Position numbers and translations under genes: made by a program. Positions 17,459-25,587 of a stretch of DNA of 64,000 nt are shown here, piece after piece. Each line of letters begins with the position of its first letter. Position 1 is the first letter of the stretch. The stretch lies in NCBI RefSeq assembly GCF_014764405.1, contig NZ_CP061725.1, forward strand, positions 124,001 to 188,000. Reading direction: 5' to 3'. Under the pieces are notes generated by a model. It was given only the letters and a program-made list of their open reading frames with translations, searched no databases and was not told the DNA's origin. The stretch comes from Micromonospora craniellae. GTDB taxonomy: Bacteria > Actinomycetota > Actinomycetes > Mycobacteriales > Micromonosporaceae.

Positions 17459-18208
17459 GTGGTAGTGGACTACGAGTACGAAGACCCGATCGCCCGGATC
17501 TGGCTGAACCGACCCGGCCGGCTGAACGCGGTCGTACCCGCACTGGTCGACGGGCTCCTTGCCGCGCTGCACCGGGCCGAGGTGGATGGCGCGCGCACGG
17601 TCCTGCTCGCCGGGCGGGGCCGGGCCTTCTGCTCGGGGCACGACCTGAAGGAGCCACCCGAGGGCGGTGACCTGCCGCAGGTCCGGGCACGTGTCGACCG
17701 CATCCAGGAGGTGACCCGCCGGATCAGGGGATATCCGGGCGCTGTCCTCGCCGCCGTCCACGGCTATGCGCTCGGTGCCGGTTGTGAGTTCGCTCTCGCC
17801 TGCGATGTGGTGGTCGCCAGTGAGGACGCCGAGTTCGGGTTCCCTGAGGTCGGCGTGGGGCTCAGCGTGACCGGCGGTGTGTCCCGGCTGCTGCCGCATC
17901 TCGTCGGGCTGGCCAAGGCCCGCGAACTCCTGCTGTTCGGTGAACGGGTCAGCGCCGCCGAGGCACTGCGCATCGGGCTGGTCGGCAAGCTGGCGCCGGC
18001 CGGCGGACACGAGCAGGTGGCCGGTGAACTCGCCGCCGCCCTGGCGGGCCGGCCTCCGGTGGCGTTGCAACTGGCCCGGCGCGCGCTCGACCTCGGCCTC
18101 GACGGGACCTTGGCTCAGGCGCTGACCGTCGAGGTCGACCACGCCCTGTTGACCACTCACAGCGGCGAGCACGCCAGTCCCCGCGCGGAGTTCTCCGATG
18201 GCCGCTGA
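17459..18208 (+). CDS. Enoyl-CoA hydratase/isomerase family protein
   Basis: A 249-residue crotonase. Oxyanion-hole segments are GRAFCSGHDLKE and HGYALGAGCEFALACD, and the acidic residue is in EFGFPEVGVGLSV. First gene of the operon controlled by the divergent TetR repressor. It has no Shine-Dalgarno site and the start is 6 bases from a -10 box, so it is probably leaderless; GTG 17465 is the alternative. It overlaps the following acyl-CoA ligase gene by 11 bases. Substrate unknown. Confidence 0.85.
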   Translation: MVVDYEYEDPIARIWLNRPGRLNAVVPALVDGLLAALHRAEVDGARTVLLAGRGRAFCSGHDLKEPPEGGDLPQVRARVDRIQEVTRRIRGYPGAVLAAVHGYALGAGCEFALACDVVVASEDAEFGFPEVGVGLSVTGGVSRLLPHLVGLAKARELLLFGERVSAAEALRIGLVGKLAPAGGHEQVAGELAAALAGRPPVALQLARRALDLGLDGTLAQALTVEVDHALLTTHSGEHASPRAEFSDGR

Positions 18209-19628
18209 CCCACCTGCTGATCTGGTCGCCCTGATCAGCCGCGCCGCTCGGCGGTGGCCCGATCGGATCGCCTGGCGATTCGATCGGGCACCGGTCGCCG
18301 TCACCTTCGCCGAGGTGGACCGGCTCACCGCCGGATACGCCCAGGCACTGCGAGCCCGTGGTGTCCGCGCCGGCGATCGGATCGCGGTGATGCTGCCCAA
18401 CGGTCCGGAGTTCGCCCTGGTCTGGCTGGCGCTGGCCCGCCTCGGCGCAGCGACTGTTCCCCTCAACGTCCGGTACCGTAGCGCTGACGCCGCGCACGTG
18501 CTGGTCGACTCGGGTGCGGATACCGTCGTCACCACCGGCGAGCATCGCCGACTGTTCGACGCACTGCCCACGCCGCCGTCGGTCCAGCTCATCGAGGCGC
18601 TGACGCCGGAGGACGGATTCGCGCAGCAGCCGATCGATCCTGCCGCCACAGTCAACGTGCAGTACACCTCCGGCACCACCGGCCCGCCCAAGGGCTGCCT
18701 GCTGTCGCACCGGTACTGGCTGACCCTCGCCACCAGCCTGGTCGAGGAGTTTCCCCACATCACCGATCAGGATGTGATGCTCACCGCGCAGCCGTTCAGC
18801 TACGTCGACCCCCAGTGGAACGTGGTGACCGCGCTGGTGGCCGGTGCCGAGTTGGTGGTCCTCGACGGCTTCCATCCGAGCCGCTTCTGGTCGGACGTCC
18901 GCCGCTACCGGGCGACCTACTTCTACTGTCTGGGAGCGATGCCCGCGCTGCTGCTGTCCATGCCCCCGGACCCTCGCGACCACGATCACCGGGTCCGCGT
19001 GGTGCAGTGCTCGGCCATCCCCGCCCACCGGCATGCGGAGTTGGAGCAGCGCTGGGGCGTGCAGTGGTACGAGGCGTTCGGCATGACCGAGACCGGCGCC
19101 GACATCCGCGTGGGTCCGCAGGAGCACGACGAACTGCGCGGTACGGGCTGCCTGGGGCGGCCGGCGGCCCACCGGGAGGTGATGATCTCCGCCGACGGGG
19201 AGTTGCTGCTGCGCGGTCCCGGCATGTTCGACGGCTACCTCGGCCACCCACCGCCCTGGCGGGACGGCTGGTTGCCCACCGGCGACCTGGCCCGCCTCGA
19301 CGCGCAGGGCCGGGTGTACCACGTCGGCCGGATCAAGGACATGATCCGCCGTAGTGGTGAGAACATCGCCGCCGCCGAGGTGGAGCACGTGCTGATGGAG
19401 CATCCTCGGGTGCGCCTCGCGGCGGTGGTGGGTGTGCCCGACGACCTGCGCGGCGAGGAGGTCAGGGCCTACGTCGTGGGCACCGCGACAGTCGAGGAAC
19501 TCCACGAGTGGTGCGCGCAGCGGTTGGCGGCGTTCAAGGTGCCGCGTTATTGGACGTTCTGTGACGACCTGCCCCGCACCCCCTCCGAGCGGGTCGCGAA
19601 AGACCAGCTCGACCGCGGCGTGCGATGA
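18198..19628 (+). CDS. AMP-dependent acyl-CoA synthetase
   Basis: A 476-residue ANL-superfamily ligase that would activate a carboxylic acid to its CoA thioester. It carries the P-loop VQYTSGTTGPPKGCLLS, the A5 motif YEAFGMTETGADI, A8 GDLARLDAQGRVYHVGRIKD and MIRRSGENIAAAEVEHV. Near the C-terminus the usual GK(V/I)xK catalytic motif reads SERVAK, so the lysine alignment should be checked. At 476 residues it is shorter than typical (about 520). Overlap with the hydratase gene indicates coupled translation. Confidence 0.88.
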   Translation: MAADPPADLVALISRAARRWPDRIAWRFDRAPVAVTFAEVDRLTAGYAQALRARGVRAGDRIAVMLPNGPEFALVWLALARLGAATVPLNVRYRSADAAHVLVDSGADTVVTTGEHRRLFDALPTPPSVQLIEALTPEDGFAQQPIDPAATVNVQYTSGTTGPPKGCLLSHRYWLTLATSLVEEFPHITDQDVMLTAQPFSYVDPQWNVVTALVAGAELVVLDGFHPSRFWSDVRRYRATYFYCLGAMPALLLSMPPDPRDHDHRVRVVQCSAIPAHRHAELEQRWGVQWYEAFGMTETGADIRVGPQEHDELRGTGCLGRPAAHREVMISADGELLLRGPGMFDGYLGHPPPWRDGWLPTGDLARLDAQGRVYHVGRIKDMIRRSGENIAAAEVEHVLMEHPRVRLAAVVGVPDDLRGEEVRAYVVGTATVEELHEWCAQRLAAFKVPRYWTFCDDLPRTPSERVAKDQLDRGVR

Positions 19629-19776
19629 CCGTCACCACCCGTGCCATCTGCGCCGGTCGCCGCGGCAGCCACCCACCGCGCACCCACGGGCACCGCGAGA
19701 CCCGCACGGTGCGCCTCGGCACGGCACCGCCGATGCTGCGGGGGCTTCGGTGCCGAACGTTCCCGGAGGCCATCCG

Positions 19777-21375
19777 ATGAGCACCGCGGATCTCCTGCTG
19801 ACGAACGCCCGCGTCATCACCGTCGACGGCGTCGACGCCCGCGCGGTGGCGATCAGTGGCGACCGGATCGTCGCCCTCGATGTGATTCCCGCCCGGCAGG
19901 TGATCGACCTCGACGGGGCCACCGTCGTGCCCGGCTTTCACGACGCGCACAACCACATGGCCTGGTACGGACTCGCCCTCGACGAGATCGACCTGCGCGT
20001 ATCCAGCCTGCCGGCGCTGCTCGCCACCATCGCCGAACGAGCCGCTCAGGCACCCCTCGGCAGCTGGCTGATCGGCAGCGGCTACGACGAGAACATCCTC
20101 GGCCGGCATCCACACCGCGACGACCTGGACGCCGTCACCGCCGACCATCACGTGCTCCTCAAGCACGTGTCCGGACACATGTGCGTGGTCAACTCCCGGG
20201 TACTGCACCACCTCGACCTGCACGAACGACCACGAGATGTCCCCGGCGGAAGCGTGGTCACCGACCGTGCCGGCCGCCCCACCGGCCTGCTTCAGGAACA
20301 GGCGCAGAACTTGGCCCACGAACTGGTCCTGCCCTACCCCGTCGAGGCGTTGACCGCCGCCATCGACCGGGCCGGCCGGCAGTACCTGCGCGAGGGCATC
20401 ACCAGCGTGGTCGAGGCCGGCATCGGCGGCGGCTGGATCGGCAAGAGCCCCATCGAGTTGGCCGCCTACCAGAACGCCCGCGAGCAGGACCGGCTACACG
20501 TACGGACCGAACTCATGGTCACCGCCGACGCGCTTCACCCGCTCAGCGGCCACCCGCAGGACGACATCAGTTTCGGCCTGGACCTCGGCATCCGCACCGG
20601 CTTCGGCGACGACTTCCTCCGCCTGGGCCCGATGAAGATCTTCCTCGACGGCTCCCTGATCGGGCGCACCGCAGCCCTGACCCGACCCTACGCCGACCGA
20701 CCCGGCCAGACCGGATACCTGCAGCAGGACCCGGCTCGACTGCGCGCGACGATCCTGGCCGCACACGCCAGCGGTTGGCAGGTCGCCGCCCACGCCATCG
20801 GCGACGCGGCCATCGACCTTGCCCTGGACATCTACAGCGAGGCGCGACGCCGGCATCCCCGCCCGGACACACGCCACCGGATCGAACACTTCGGAGTGGC
20901 CCGACCAGACCAGGTCCACCGCGCTGCCGCGCTCGGGGTACTGCCGGTACCGCAGGCACGGTTCGTGACCGAGATCGGCGACGGGATGCGCACCGCGCTC
21001 GGCGCCGACCGGGTGCCCTGGGCCTACCGGCTGCGGTCCCTACTCGACGCGGGCATGATCCTGCCCGGCAGTTCCGACCGTCCAGTGGTCACCGGCGCAC
21101 CGCTGCTCGGCATCCAGTCGATGGTCACCCGCCGTACCGCATCGGGAGCACCGTTCACACCCGAGGAGGAGATCACGGTCCGGCAGGCGCTGCGCGCCTA
21201 CACCCTCGGCTCCGCGTACGCGTCCCGCCAGGAGCACCGCACCGGATCGCTGACCGTCGGCAAACTCGCCGACTTGACCGTCCTCGGCGACGACCTCACG
21301 GCCGTCGCGCCAGACCGGATCGCGGACATCCCGGTCCTCCGCACGATGATCGGTGGCACGTTCCGATGGACCTGA
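19777..21375 (+). CDS. Amidohydrolase, YtcJ/NfdA-like
   Basis: A 532-residue metal-dependent hydrolase of the amidohydrolase_3 group. It has the metal motif GFHDAHNHM, the later histidine in AAHAIGDAAIDLA, RIEHFGVARP, and the aspartate region PGSSDRPVVTGAPLLG. The N-terminal LLLTNARVITVDG strand and C-terminal KLADLTVLGDDLTAV are typical of the composite beta domain. ATG 19777 follows GGAGG; an upstream GTG at 19750 is possible. Together with a CoA ligase and hydratase it may liberate an acid from an amide or N-acyl compound that the neighbours then degrade; that link is inference. Confidence 0.85.
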   Translation: MSTADLLLTNARVITVDGVDARAVAISGDRIVALDVIPARQVIDLDGATVVPGFHDAHNHMAWYGLALDEIDLRVSSLPALLATIAERAAQAPLGSWLIGSGYDENILGRHPHRDDLDAVTADHHVLLKHVSGHMCVVNSRVLHHLDLHERPRDVPGGSVVTDRAGRPTGLLQEQAQNLAHELVLPYPVEALTAAIDRAGRQYLREGITSVVEAGIGGGWIGKSPIELAAYQNAREQDRLHVRTELMVTADALHPLSGHPQDDISFGLDLGIRTGFGDDFLRLGPMKIFLDGSLIGRTAALTRPYADRPGQTGYLQQDPARLRATILAAHASGWQVAAHAIGDAAIDLALDIYSEARRRHPRPDTRHRIEHFGVARPDQVHRAAALGVLPVPQARFVTEIGDGMRTALGADRVPWAYRLRSLLDAGMILPGSSDRPVVTGAPLLGIQSMVTRRTASGAPFTPEEEITVRQALRAYTLGSAYASRQEHRTGSLTVGKLADLTVLGDDLTAVAPDRIADIPVLRTMIGGTFRWT

Positions 21376-21992
21376 TACCGGCCGACACCCGCGACAGCGC
21401 CATGCTCGGCGACGTCGAAGCCCTGTACGTCAGCAGCTTCCCGGACGGGCTGCGGGCACCGTTCAGCGACCTTTTCCAGGATGACGTGACCGTGGCGGTC
21501 ATCGACGGTGCCGTGGCCGGGCTCGCCGTCTCCCGCGACCTCGCCGACACGCCGTGGGTGTTCCTGCGCTACTTCGCCGTCGCGACGCGCGGTCGTGGAC
21601 TCGGCACGGTGCTATGGCGGCAGCTGTGCCACCGTTGGGCGGCACAGCACCGCAGCCGAGTCCTGCTGGACGTCGAAGATCCCGACGAGGCGGATATCGA
21701 CCGTGACGAGCAGACACTGCGTCGGCGGCGCATCAGCTTCTACGAACGGCTGGGGGTCCAGGTGCTGCCGATTCGGGACTACGCGCCACCACACCAGGCG
21801 GCAACACACCGGCTGCGGCTGCTTGCCGCCGGCACCCACGCGGCATCGACGGCGCCCCTGCCCGCAGCGCACCTTCAGGACATCGTTCTGGCCGTGTACC
21901 GACACCGGTACGGTCTGCCGGCCGACCACCCGGCGGTGCATCGCACGTTGCGCTCCAGCGGTCTGCTCGACCCTGAACGTCCGCAGGTCTAG
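21366..21992 (+). CDS. GNAT-family N-acetyltransferase
   Basis: A 208-residue protein with a GNAT core: FLRYFAVATRGRGLGTVLWRQL contains the acetyl-CoA pyrophosphate-binding R-G-x-G-x-G/A-like turn, and ISFYERLGVQVLP is the usual beta6-beta7 end. ATG 21366 overlaps the amidohydrolase stop by 10 bases. It is the last gene of the TetR-controlled operon. The C-terminal 60 residues are not part of the GNAT core and were not recognised. Substrate unknown. Confidence 0.8.
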   Translation: MDLIPADTRDSAMLGDVEALYVSSFPDGLRAPFSDLFQDDVTVAVIDGAVAGLAVSRDLADTPWVFLRYFAVATRGRGLGTVLWRQLCHRWAAQHRSRVLLDVEDPDEADIDRDEQTLRRRRISFYERLGVQVLPIRDYAPPHQAATHRLRLLAAGTHAASTAPLPAAHLQDIVLAVYRHRYGLPADHPAVHRTLRSSGLLDPERPQV

Positions 21993-22059
21993 CACGCCAC
22001 AGCCGGGCGCACCGTCCACGACAGCAACGGCTTGCCCGTGCCCGCCGGACCGAGGGCTC

Positions 22060-22272
22060 TGACGCGATATCCTTGCTTCGCAGCCGGTCCGCTGCGGCAT
22101 CCAGTCGTAGTGGCGCAAGAGGGAACCCGGTGTGAGTCCGGGACTGCCCCGCAGCGGTGAGTGGGAACGACCGCCGTCGAAGACACTGGACCCATCCGGG
22201 TCTGGGAAGTGACGGTCACTAGGAAGCCCGGAATATCCGGCCACGACCACGAGTCCGAAGACCTGCCCGCTG
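22060..22272 (+). ncRNA. Cobalamin riboswitch (upstream of small-ORF/MerR operon)
   Basis: The RNA has the conserved B12 core: GAGGGAACCCGGTGTGAGTC, then GGGACTGCCCCGCAGC, GGTGAGTGGGAACGACCGCC, an AGACACTGG segment, GGAAGTGACGGTCACTAGGA, and a B12 box GAGTCCGAAGACCTGCC at 22251-22267. Cobalamin binding would switch off what follows. The first plausible start codon is about 140 bases downstream, and none of the usual B12-regulated genes (btu, cbi, metE) follows on this strand. Confidence 0.93.
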
Positions 22273-22408
22273 TCCACCTGCACGAGGCATGTGGCGAGCT
22301 CGGTGACCTTCGAGGGCGGGTCGACCATCAGCGACAGCACGTCACCCTGTGCTGCGCTCGATCGCACCCTCTCCGTGGCCGAGTCTTCACGGCCGGAAGG
22401 AGACAGAG

Positions 22409-22690
22409 GTGCGCGCGTCATCGATTAGAGAGCACCCCATGCCGACCGGCATCGGCCAGCCTCACCATCTGCGGATCACACTCAGGAGCAAGCCTCGTAA
22501 GGGCCGCACCCGAGCACGCTGCACGGATCGCCTCGACGTCAACCTGTGTGCTCCCCCGTTCTGGTGGAAACACACACCCGGCCCGGCGGCCCCATCATGC
22601 GAGGGGGCACTGCGAGCCTTCCCTGCGGAGACCCGGAACACGTGCCGGCCGACCACCCCTGTCCCGCACCACGAGCGGAGCACCCCATGA
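22409..22690 (+). CDS. Small ORF of unknown function, first after the riboswitch
   Basis: A 93-codon frame from GTG 22409 (GGAAGGAG just upstream) or 83 codons from ATG 22439. It is basic (HHLRITLRSKPRKGRTRARC) and then Cys/Pro/Trp-containing (NLCAPPFWWKHTPGPAAPSC). I do not recognise a family, and the composition is unusual for a folded protein, so it may be a leader-type peptide. Support comes from position: it is the first frame after a B12 riboswitch and its stop overlaps the next ATG by four bases. Both candidate ATGs in this stretch (22439 and 22687) are preceded by GAGCACCCC. Confidence 0.35.
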   Translation: MRASSIREHPMPTGIGQPHHLRITLRSKPRKGRTRARCTDRLDVNLCAPPFWWKHTPGPAAPSCEGALRAFPAETRNTCRPTTPVPHHERSTP

Positions 22691-22989
22691 GCAAGCCGCT
22701 GCGGCCCCGACGCACGACCATCAACGGCGAAGACCTCGTCGTCCTACCGGTCGCCGACTACGAACGTCTCGCCACCGCGCGCCGGCAACTCGGGGCACGC
22801 GAGGCCCGGCTCCGTGGCCTGACCGACCAGGTGCGAGCCCTGACCGAACTGCTCGCCGCGATCCAGCAGGTCCTCGCCGAAGCACCGGCCTGCTGCGACA
22901 CACGACGCGATGTCGACAGCCACATCAACGACCTGATGTGCGCCCGCCGACTCCCGCGACCAGCGTCCGCACCCGAGACGAGACCATGA
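22687..22989 (+). CDS. Hypothetical 100-residue protein with a predicted coiled coil
   Basis: Starts MSKPLRPRRTTINGEDLVVLPVADYERLA; the last part faintly resembles the N-terminus of Phd/YefM-type antitoxins (ingedlvvLp..dYerL). A helical heptad-rich region follows (residues about 35-65, ARLRGLTDQVRALTELLAAI), then PACCDTRRDVDSHIND with a Cys pair. GGAG precedes the ATG. It overlaps the frames on both sides by ATGA, which favours a real gene in a coupled operon under the cobalamin riboswitch. No toxin-like partner is evident, so the antitoxin idea is weak. Confidence 0.6.
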   Translation: MSKPLRPRRTTINGEDLVVLPVADYERLATARRQLGAREARLRGLTDQVRALTELLAAIQQVLAEAPACCDTRRDVDSHINDLMCARRLPRPASAPETRP

Positions 22990-23087
22990 GTCACCGCCAC
23001 CTCCGGGAGACCTCCGCTACCGCAACGATCACGGCACCGTCCTCTGCGGGGGTGTGGTCGGTGTGCACGCCGCAGGGACGCCGATGA
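22986..23087 (+). CDS. Possible 33-residue peptide ORF
   Basis: MSHRHLRETSATATITAPSS is the start of a 33-codon frame that fills exactly the gap between its neighbours, overlapping both by ATGA. No homology is recognised. The double overlap is the only support; it may serve to couple translation of the MerR gene to the upstream frames. Confidence 0.35.
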   Translation: MSHRHLRETSATATITAPSSAGVWSVCTPQGRR

Positions 23088-24034
23088 GCGACGACCAGCC
23101 ACATCGCCTCATGCCATCCATCGACCGCCACCACCCGGTGCCTGACGACTGTCGAACTTCGACCGAATCGTCGCTGCCCGCCGGCGCACTCGCCCGCCGG
23201 CTCGGTGTGGCCCCCACGACGCTGCGGTCCTGGCACCAACGGTACGGGCTGGGCCCCAGCGGTCACCAAGCCGGCCGACATCGCCGTTACACGCCGCAGG
23301 ACGTGGCCGTGCTCACGGTGATGGCCCAGCTGACCGCGCGTGGCCTGTCCGCGGCAGAAGCCGCCCTACAAGCCCGCCGACAGGCGACCCTGCAGCCCGT
23401 CGACCACCCTGCCGTCAGCCACCACACCCAGTCCGCCGCCCGTGGCATCGCCCGCGCCGCTCGCCGCATGGACGTGCTGACCCTACGGGAAACGCTGACC
23501 GCTGCAGTCGCCGCACAGGGTGTGGTGCACACCTGGCACACCCTGGCCGGCCCCGCGTTCATCCTGATCAGCCGAGCCCGATACAGCGAGGCACGTCGCG
23601 CGTCCACCCGCCGGGTGCTGGCCCGATGTCTGAGCGAGGTGTTCGCCACCGTGCCGCGGCCATGCTCCGGATCGTCCGTGCAGGTCCTGCTGATCGCCAT
23701 CGACGAGCACCGCGACTGCGTGGCACTGGACGCCGTGGCCGCCGCGCTCGCCGAGGACAGGATCGCCTCGGTACACCTGGGTGCCGGGCTGCGACCCGCC
23801 GCGCTCGCCGACGCGGTCGGCCGTAGCCGACCCACCGTCGTCGTGGTGTGGAGTCACGGGCGGCATTGCCGCGGGCCGGAGATTCTCCGGACGCTCGCTG
23901 ACGTGTCGGGCTGGCGGCCCACGGTCGTGATCGCCGGCAAGGGGTGGGCGCCCCAGGGCACACCGGCCGTGGGGATGGTGGGTCCGTGCCGCGACCTCGC
24001 CGACACGGTGACAGCCGTCGCAGGTCTGATTTGA
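23084..24034 (+). CDS. MerR-family regulator with degenerate B12-binding-like C-terminal domain
   Basis: A 316-residue protein. Residues about 28-75 are a MerR wing-helix (LARRLGVAPTTLRSWHQRYG and GRHRRYTPQDVAVL). The rest follows the LitR/CarH plan: a helical module with WHTLAGPAF at the place of the CarH W-x9-EH segment, and a Rossmann-like domain with IAIDEHRDCVALDAVAAALA at the usual B12 E-H-D-x-G position, then HLGAGLRPAALADAV. The second-helix EH pair of CarH is not obvious. It may bind cobalamin, haem or nothing. It is under a cobalamin riboswitch, so a B12-sensing role is plausible inference. Confidence 0.7.
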   Translation: MSDDQPHRLMPSIDRHHPVPDDCRTSTESSLPAGALARRLGVAPTTLRSWHQRYGLGPSGHQAGRHRRYTPQDVAVLTVMAQLTARGLSAAEAALQARRQATLQPVDHPAVSHHTQSAARGIARAARRMDVLTLRETLTAAVAAQGVVHTWHTLAGPAFILISRARYSEARRASTRRVLARCLSEVFATVPRPCSGSSVQVLLIAIDEHRDCVALDAVAAALAEDRIASVHLGAGLRPAALADAVGRSRPTVVVVWSHGRHCRGPEILRTLADVSGWRPTVVIAGKGWAPQGTPAVGMVGPCRDLADTVTAVAGLI

Positions 24035-24070
24035 GACGGCGCGGGCCGGATCTCGGGAGGAGTCGACGTT

Positions 24071-24102
24071 CGGGTGGCACGCACGCGAGGTGGTGCCACC
24101 CG
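24071..24102. terminator. Hairpin between convergent MerR and glyA genes
   Basis: Ten-bp perfect stem CGGGTGGCAC / GTGCCACCCG with a 12-base loop, placed between the converging ends of the MerR gene (24034) and glyA (24115). No T tract. Confidence 0.7.
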
Positions 24103-24114
24103 GACCGTTTCCGC

Positions 24115-25530
24115 TCAGGCGAGGTTGACGCCCGGATAGAGCGGAAATGCCGCGAGCAACTCGGTCGCCTGTTTGCTGACCCGGTCGGCCAGGGCCGGGT
24201 CGATCTGGTACTTCGCCTTGGAGCCCTCGGTCGGCGTGGTGCCGGTGAGCACGGTGTGGATCAGGTCGGCGATCTGGTCCATCTCACCGACTCCGAGGCC
24301 GCGGCTGGTCAGGGCCGGGGTGCCGATACGGATGCCCGAGGTGTACCAGGCGCCGTTGGGGTCCCGGGGAATGGCGTTGCGGTTGGTCACCACCCCACTG
24401 TCCAGAAGGGCCTGCTCGGCCTGGCGGCCGGTCAGACCGAACGGATGCACGTCGATCAGCACGAGATGGTTGTCGGTACCGTCGCTGACCAGACGGACGC
24501 CGCGCCGCATCAGCCCGTCGGCGAGCGCCTGACTGTTGTCGACGACCTGCTGGGCGTACGCGGCGAACGCGGGTTGACGGGCTTCGGCGAACGCGACCGC
24601 CTTCGCCGCGATGACATGGTTGAGTGGGCCGCCGAGCACCATCGGGCAGCCGCGGTCGACCTGGTCGGCGAGCTCGGGCTGGGCCAGGACCGCCCCGCCG
24701 CGGGGGCCACGCAGGCTCTTGTGGGTCGTGGTGGTGACGATGTGTGCGTGCGCGACCGGGTTGAAGTCGCCGGTGAAGACCTTGCCGGCGACCAGCCCGG
24801 CGAAGTGGGCCATGTCGACCATGAAGGTCGCCCCGACCTCGTCGGCGATCTCCCGTAGCGCCGCGAAGTTGACCTTACGCGGGTAGGCCGAGTAGCCACC
24901 GACGATGATCAACGGTTTGAACTCGCGGGCCGTCTCCCGCAGCGCCGTGTAGTCGATGCGCCCGGTGGCCGGGTCCACGCCGTAGCTGCGCTGGTCGAAC
25001 ATCTTGCCGGAGATGTTGGGCCGGAATCCGTGGGTGAGGTGGCCGCCGGCATCCAGGGACATGCCGAGCATCCGCTGGTTGCCGAACGCGCTCCGCAGCT
25101 GCGCCCACTCGGTGTCGGTCAGGTCGTTGACCTGCCGCCGCTCGAACCTGCGCAGATGCGGTACCTCGACCCGGTCCGCCAGGATCGCCCAGTACGCCAC
25201 CAGGTTGGCGTCGATGCCGGAGTGCGGCTGGACGTAGGCGTAGGGGCTGCCGAAGAGCGCTCTGGCGTGCTCCACCGCGACCGCCTCGACGGTGTCGACA
25301 TTCTGGCAGCCGGCGTAGAAGCGGCGACCGATCGTGCCCTCCGCGTACTTGTCGGACAACCAGTTACCCATTGCCAGCAACACCGCCGGTGAGGCGTAGT
25401 TCTCGCTGGCGATCAACTTCAGCGACTCCCGCTGATCGTGCAGCTCCTTGGTGATCGCATCGGCGATACGCGGCTCCACCGCGCGGACAGCCTCGATCGC
25501 GGCACGGAAAGCAGTCGATTCGACGTTCAA
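24115..25530 (-). CDS. glyA: Serine hydroxymethyltransferase
   Basis: A 471-residue PLP enzyme converting serine and tetrahydrofolate to glycine and methylene-THF. Typical segments are LIASENYASPAVL, YAEGTIGRRFYAGCQNVD, MVDMAHFAGLVAGK and the PLP lysine in TTTTHKSLRGPRGG. The probable start is TTG 25530 with GGGAGG close upstream. It lies 57 bases downstream of metE on the same strand and so shares the cobalamin riboswitch. This fits metabolism: the B12-independent methionine synthase needs more methyl-THF, and GlyA supplies one-carbon units. It is somewhat longer than the housekeeping type (about 420) and is probably an additional copy. Confidence 0.93.
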   Translation of the reverse strand: MNVESTAFRAAIEAVRAVEPRIADAITKELHDQRESLKLIASENYASPAVLLAMGNWLSDKYAEGTIGRRFYAGCQNVDTVEAVAVEHARALFGSPYAYVQPHSGIDANLVAYWAILADRVEVPHLRRFERRQVNDLTDTEWAQLRSAFGNQRMLGMSLDAGGHLTHGFRPNISGKMFDQRSYGVDPATGRIDYTALRETAREFKPLIIVGGYSAYPRKVNFAALREIADEVGATFMVDMAHFAGLVAGKVFTGDFNPVAHAHIVTTTTHKSLRGPRGGAVLAQPELADQVDRGCPMVLGGPLNHVIAAKAVAFAEARQPAFAAYAQQVVDNSQALADGLMRRGVRLVSDGTDNHLVLIDVHPFGLTGRQAEQALLDSGVVTNRNAIPRDPNGAWYTSGIRIGTPALTSRGLGVGEMDQIADLIHTVLTGTTPTEGSKAKYQIDPALADRVSKQATELLAAFPLYPGVNLA

Positions 25531-25587
25531 TGTCCCTCCCGGGTCGAGCCGGGCGATCCTGTGGTGGGATCGCCCGGCGTGGCGATG

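Noticed and set aside
22687..22989. Toxin-antitoxin interpretation of the 100-residue protein
   Set aside because: The N-terminal resemblance to Phd-type antitoxins is short and no toxin-like gene is adjacent.
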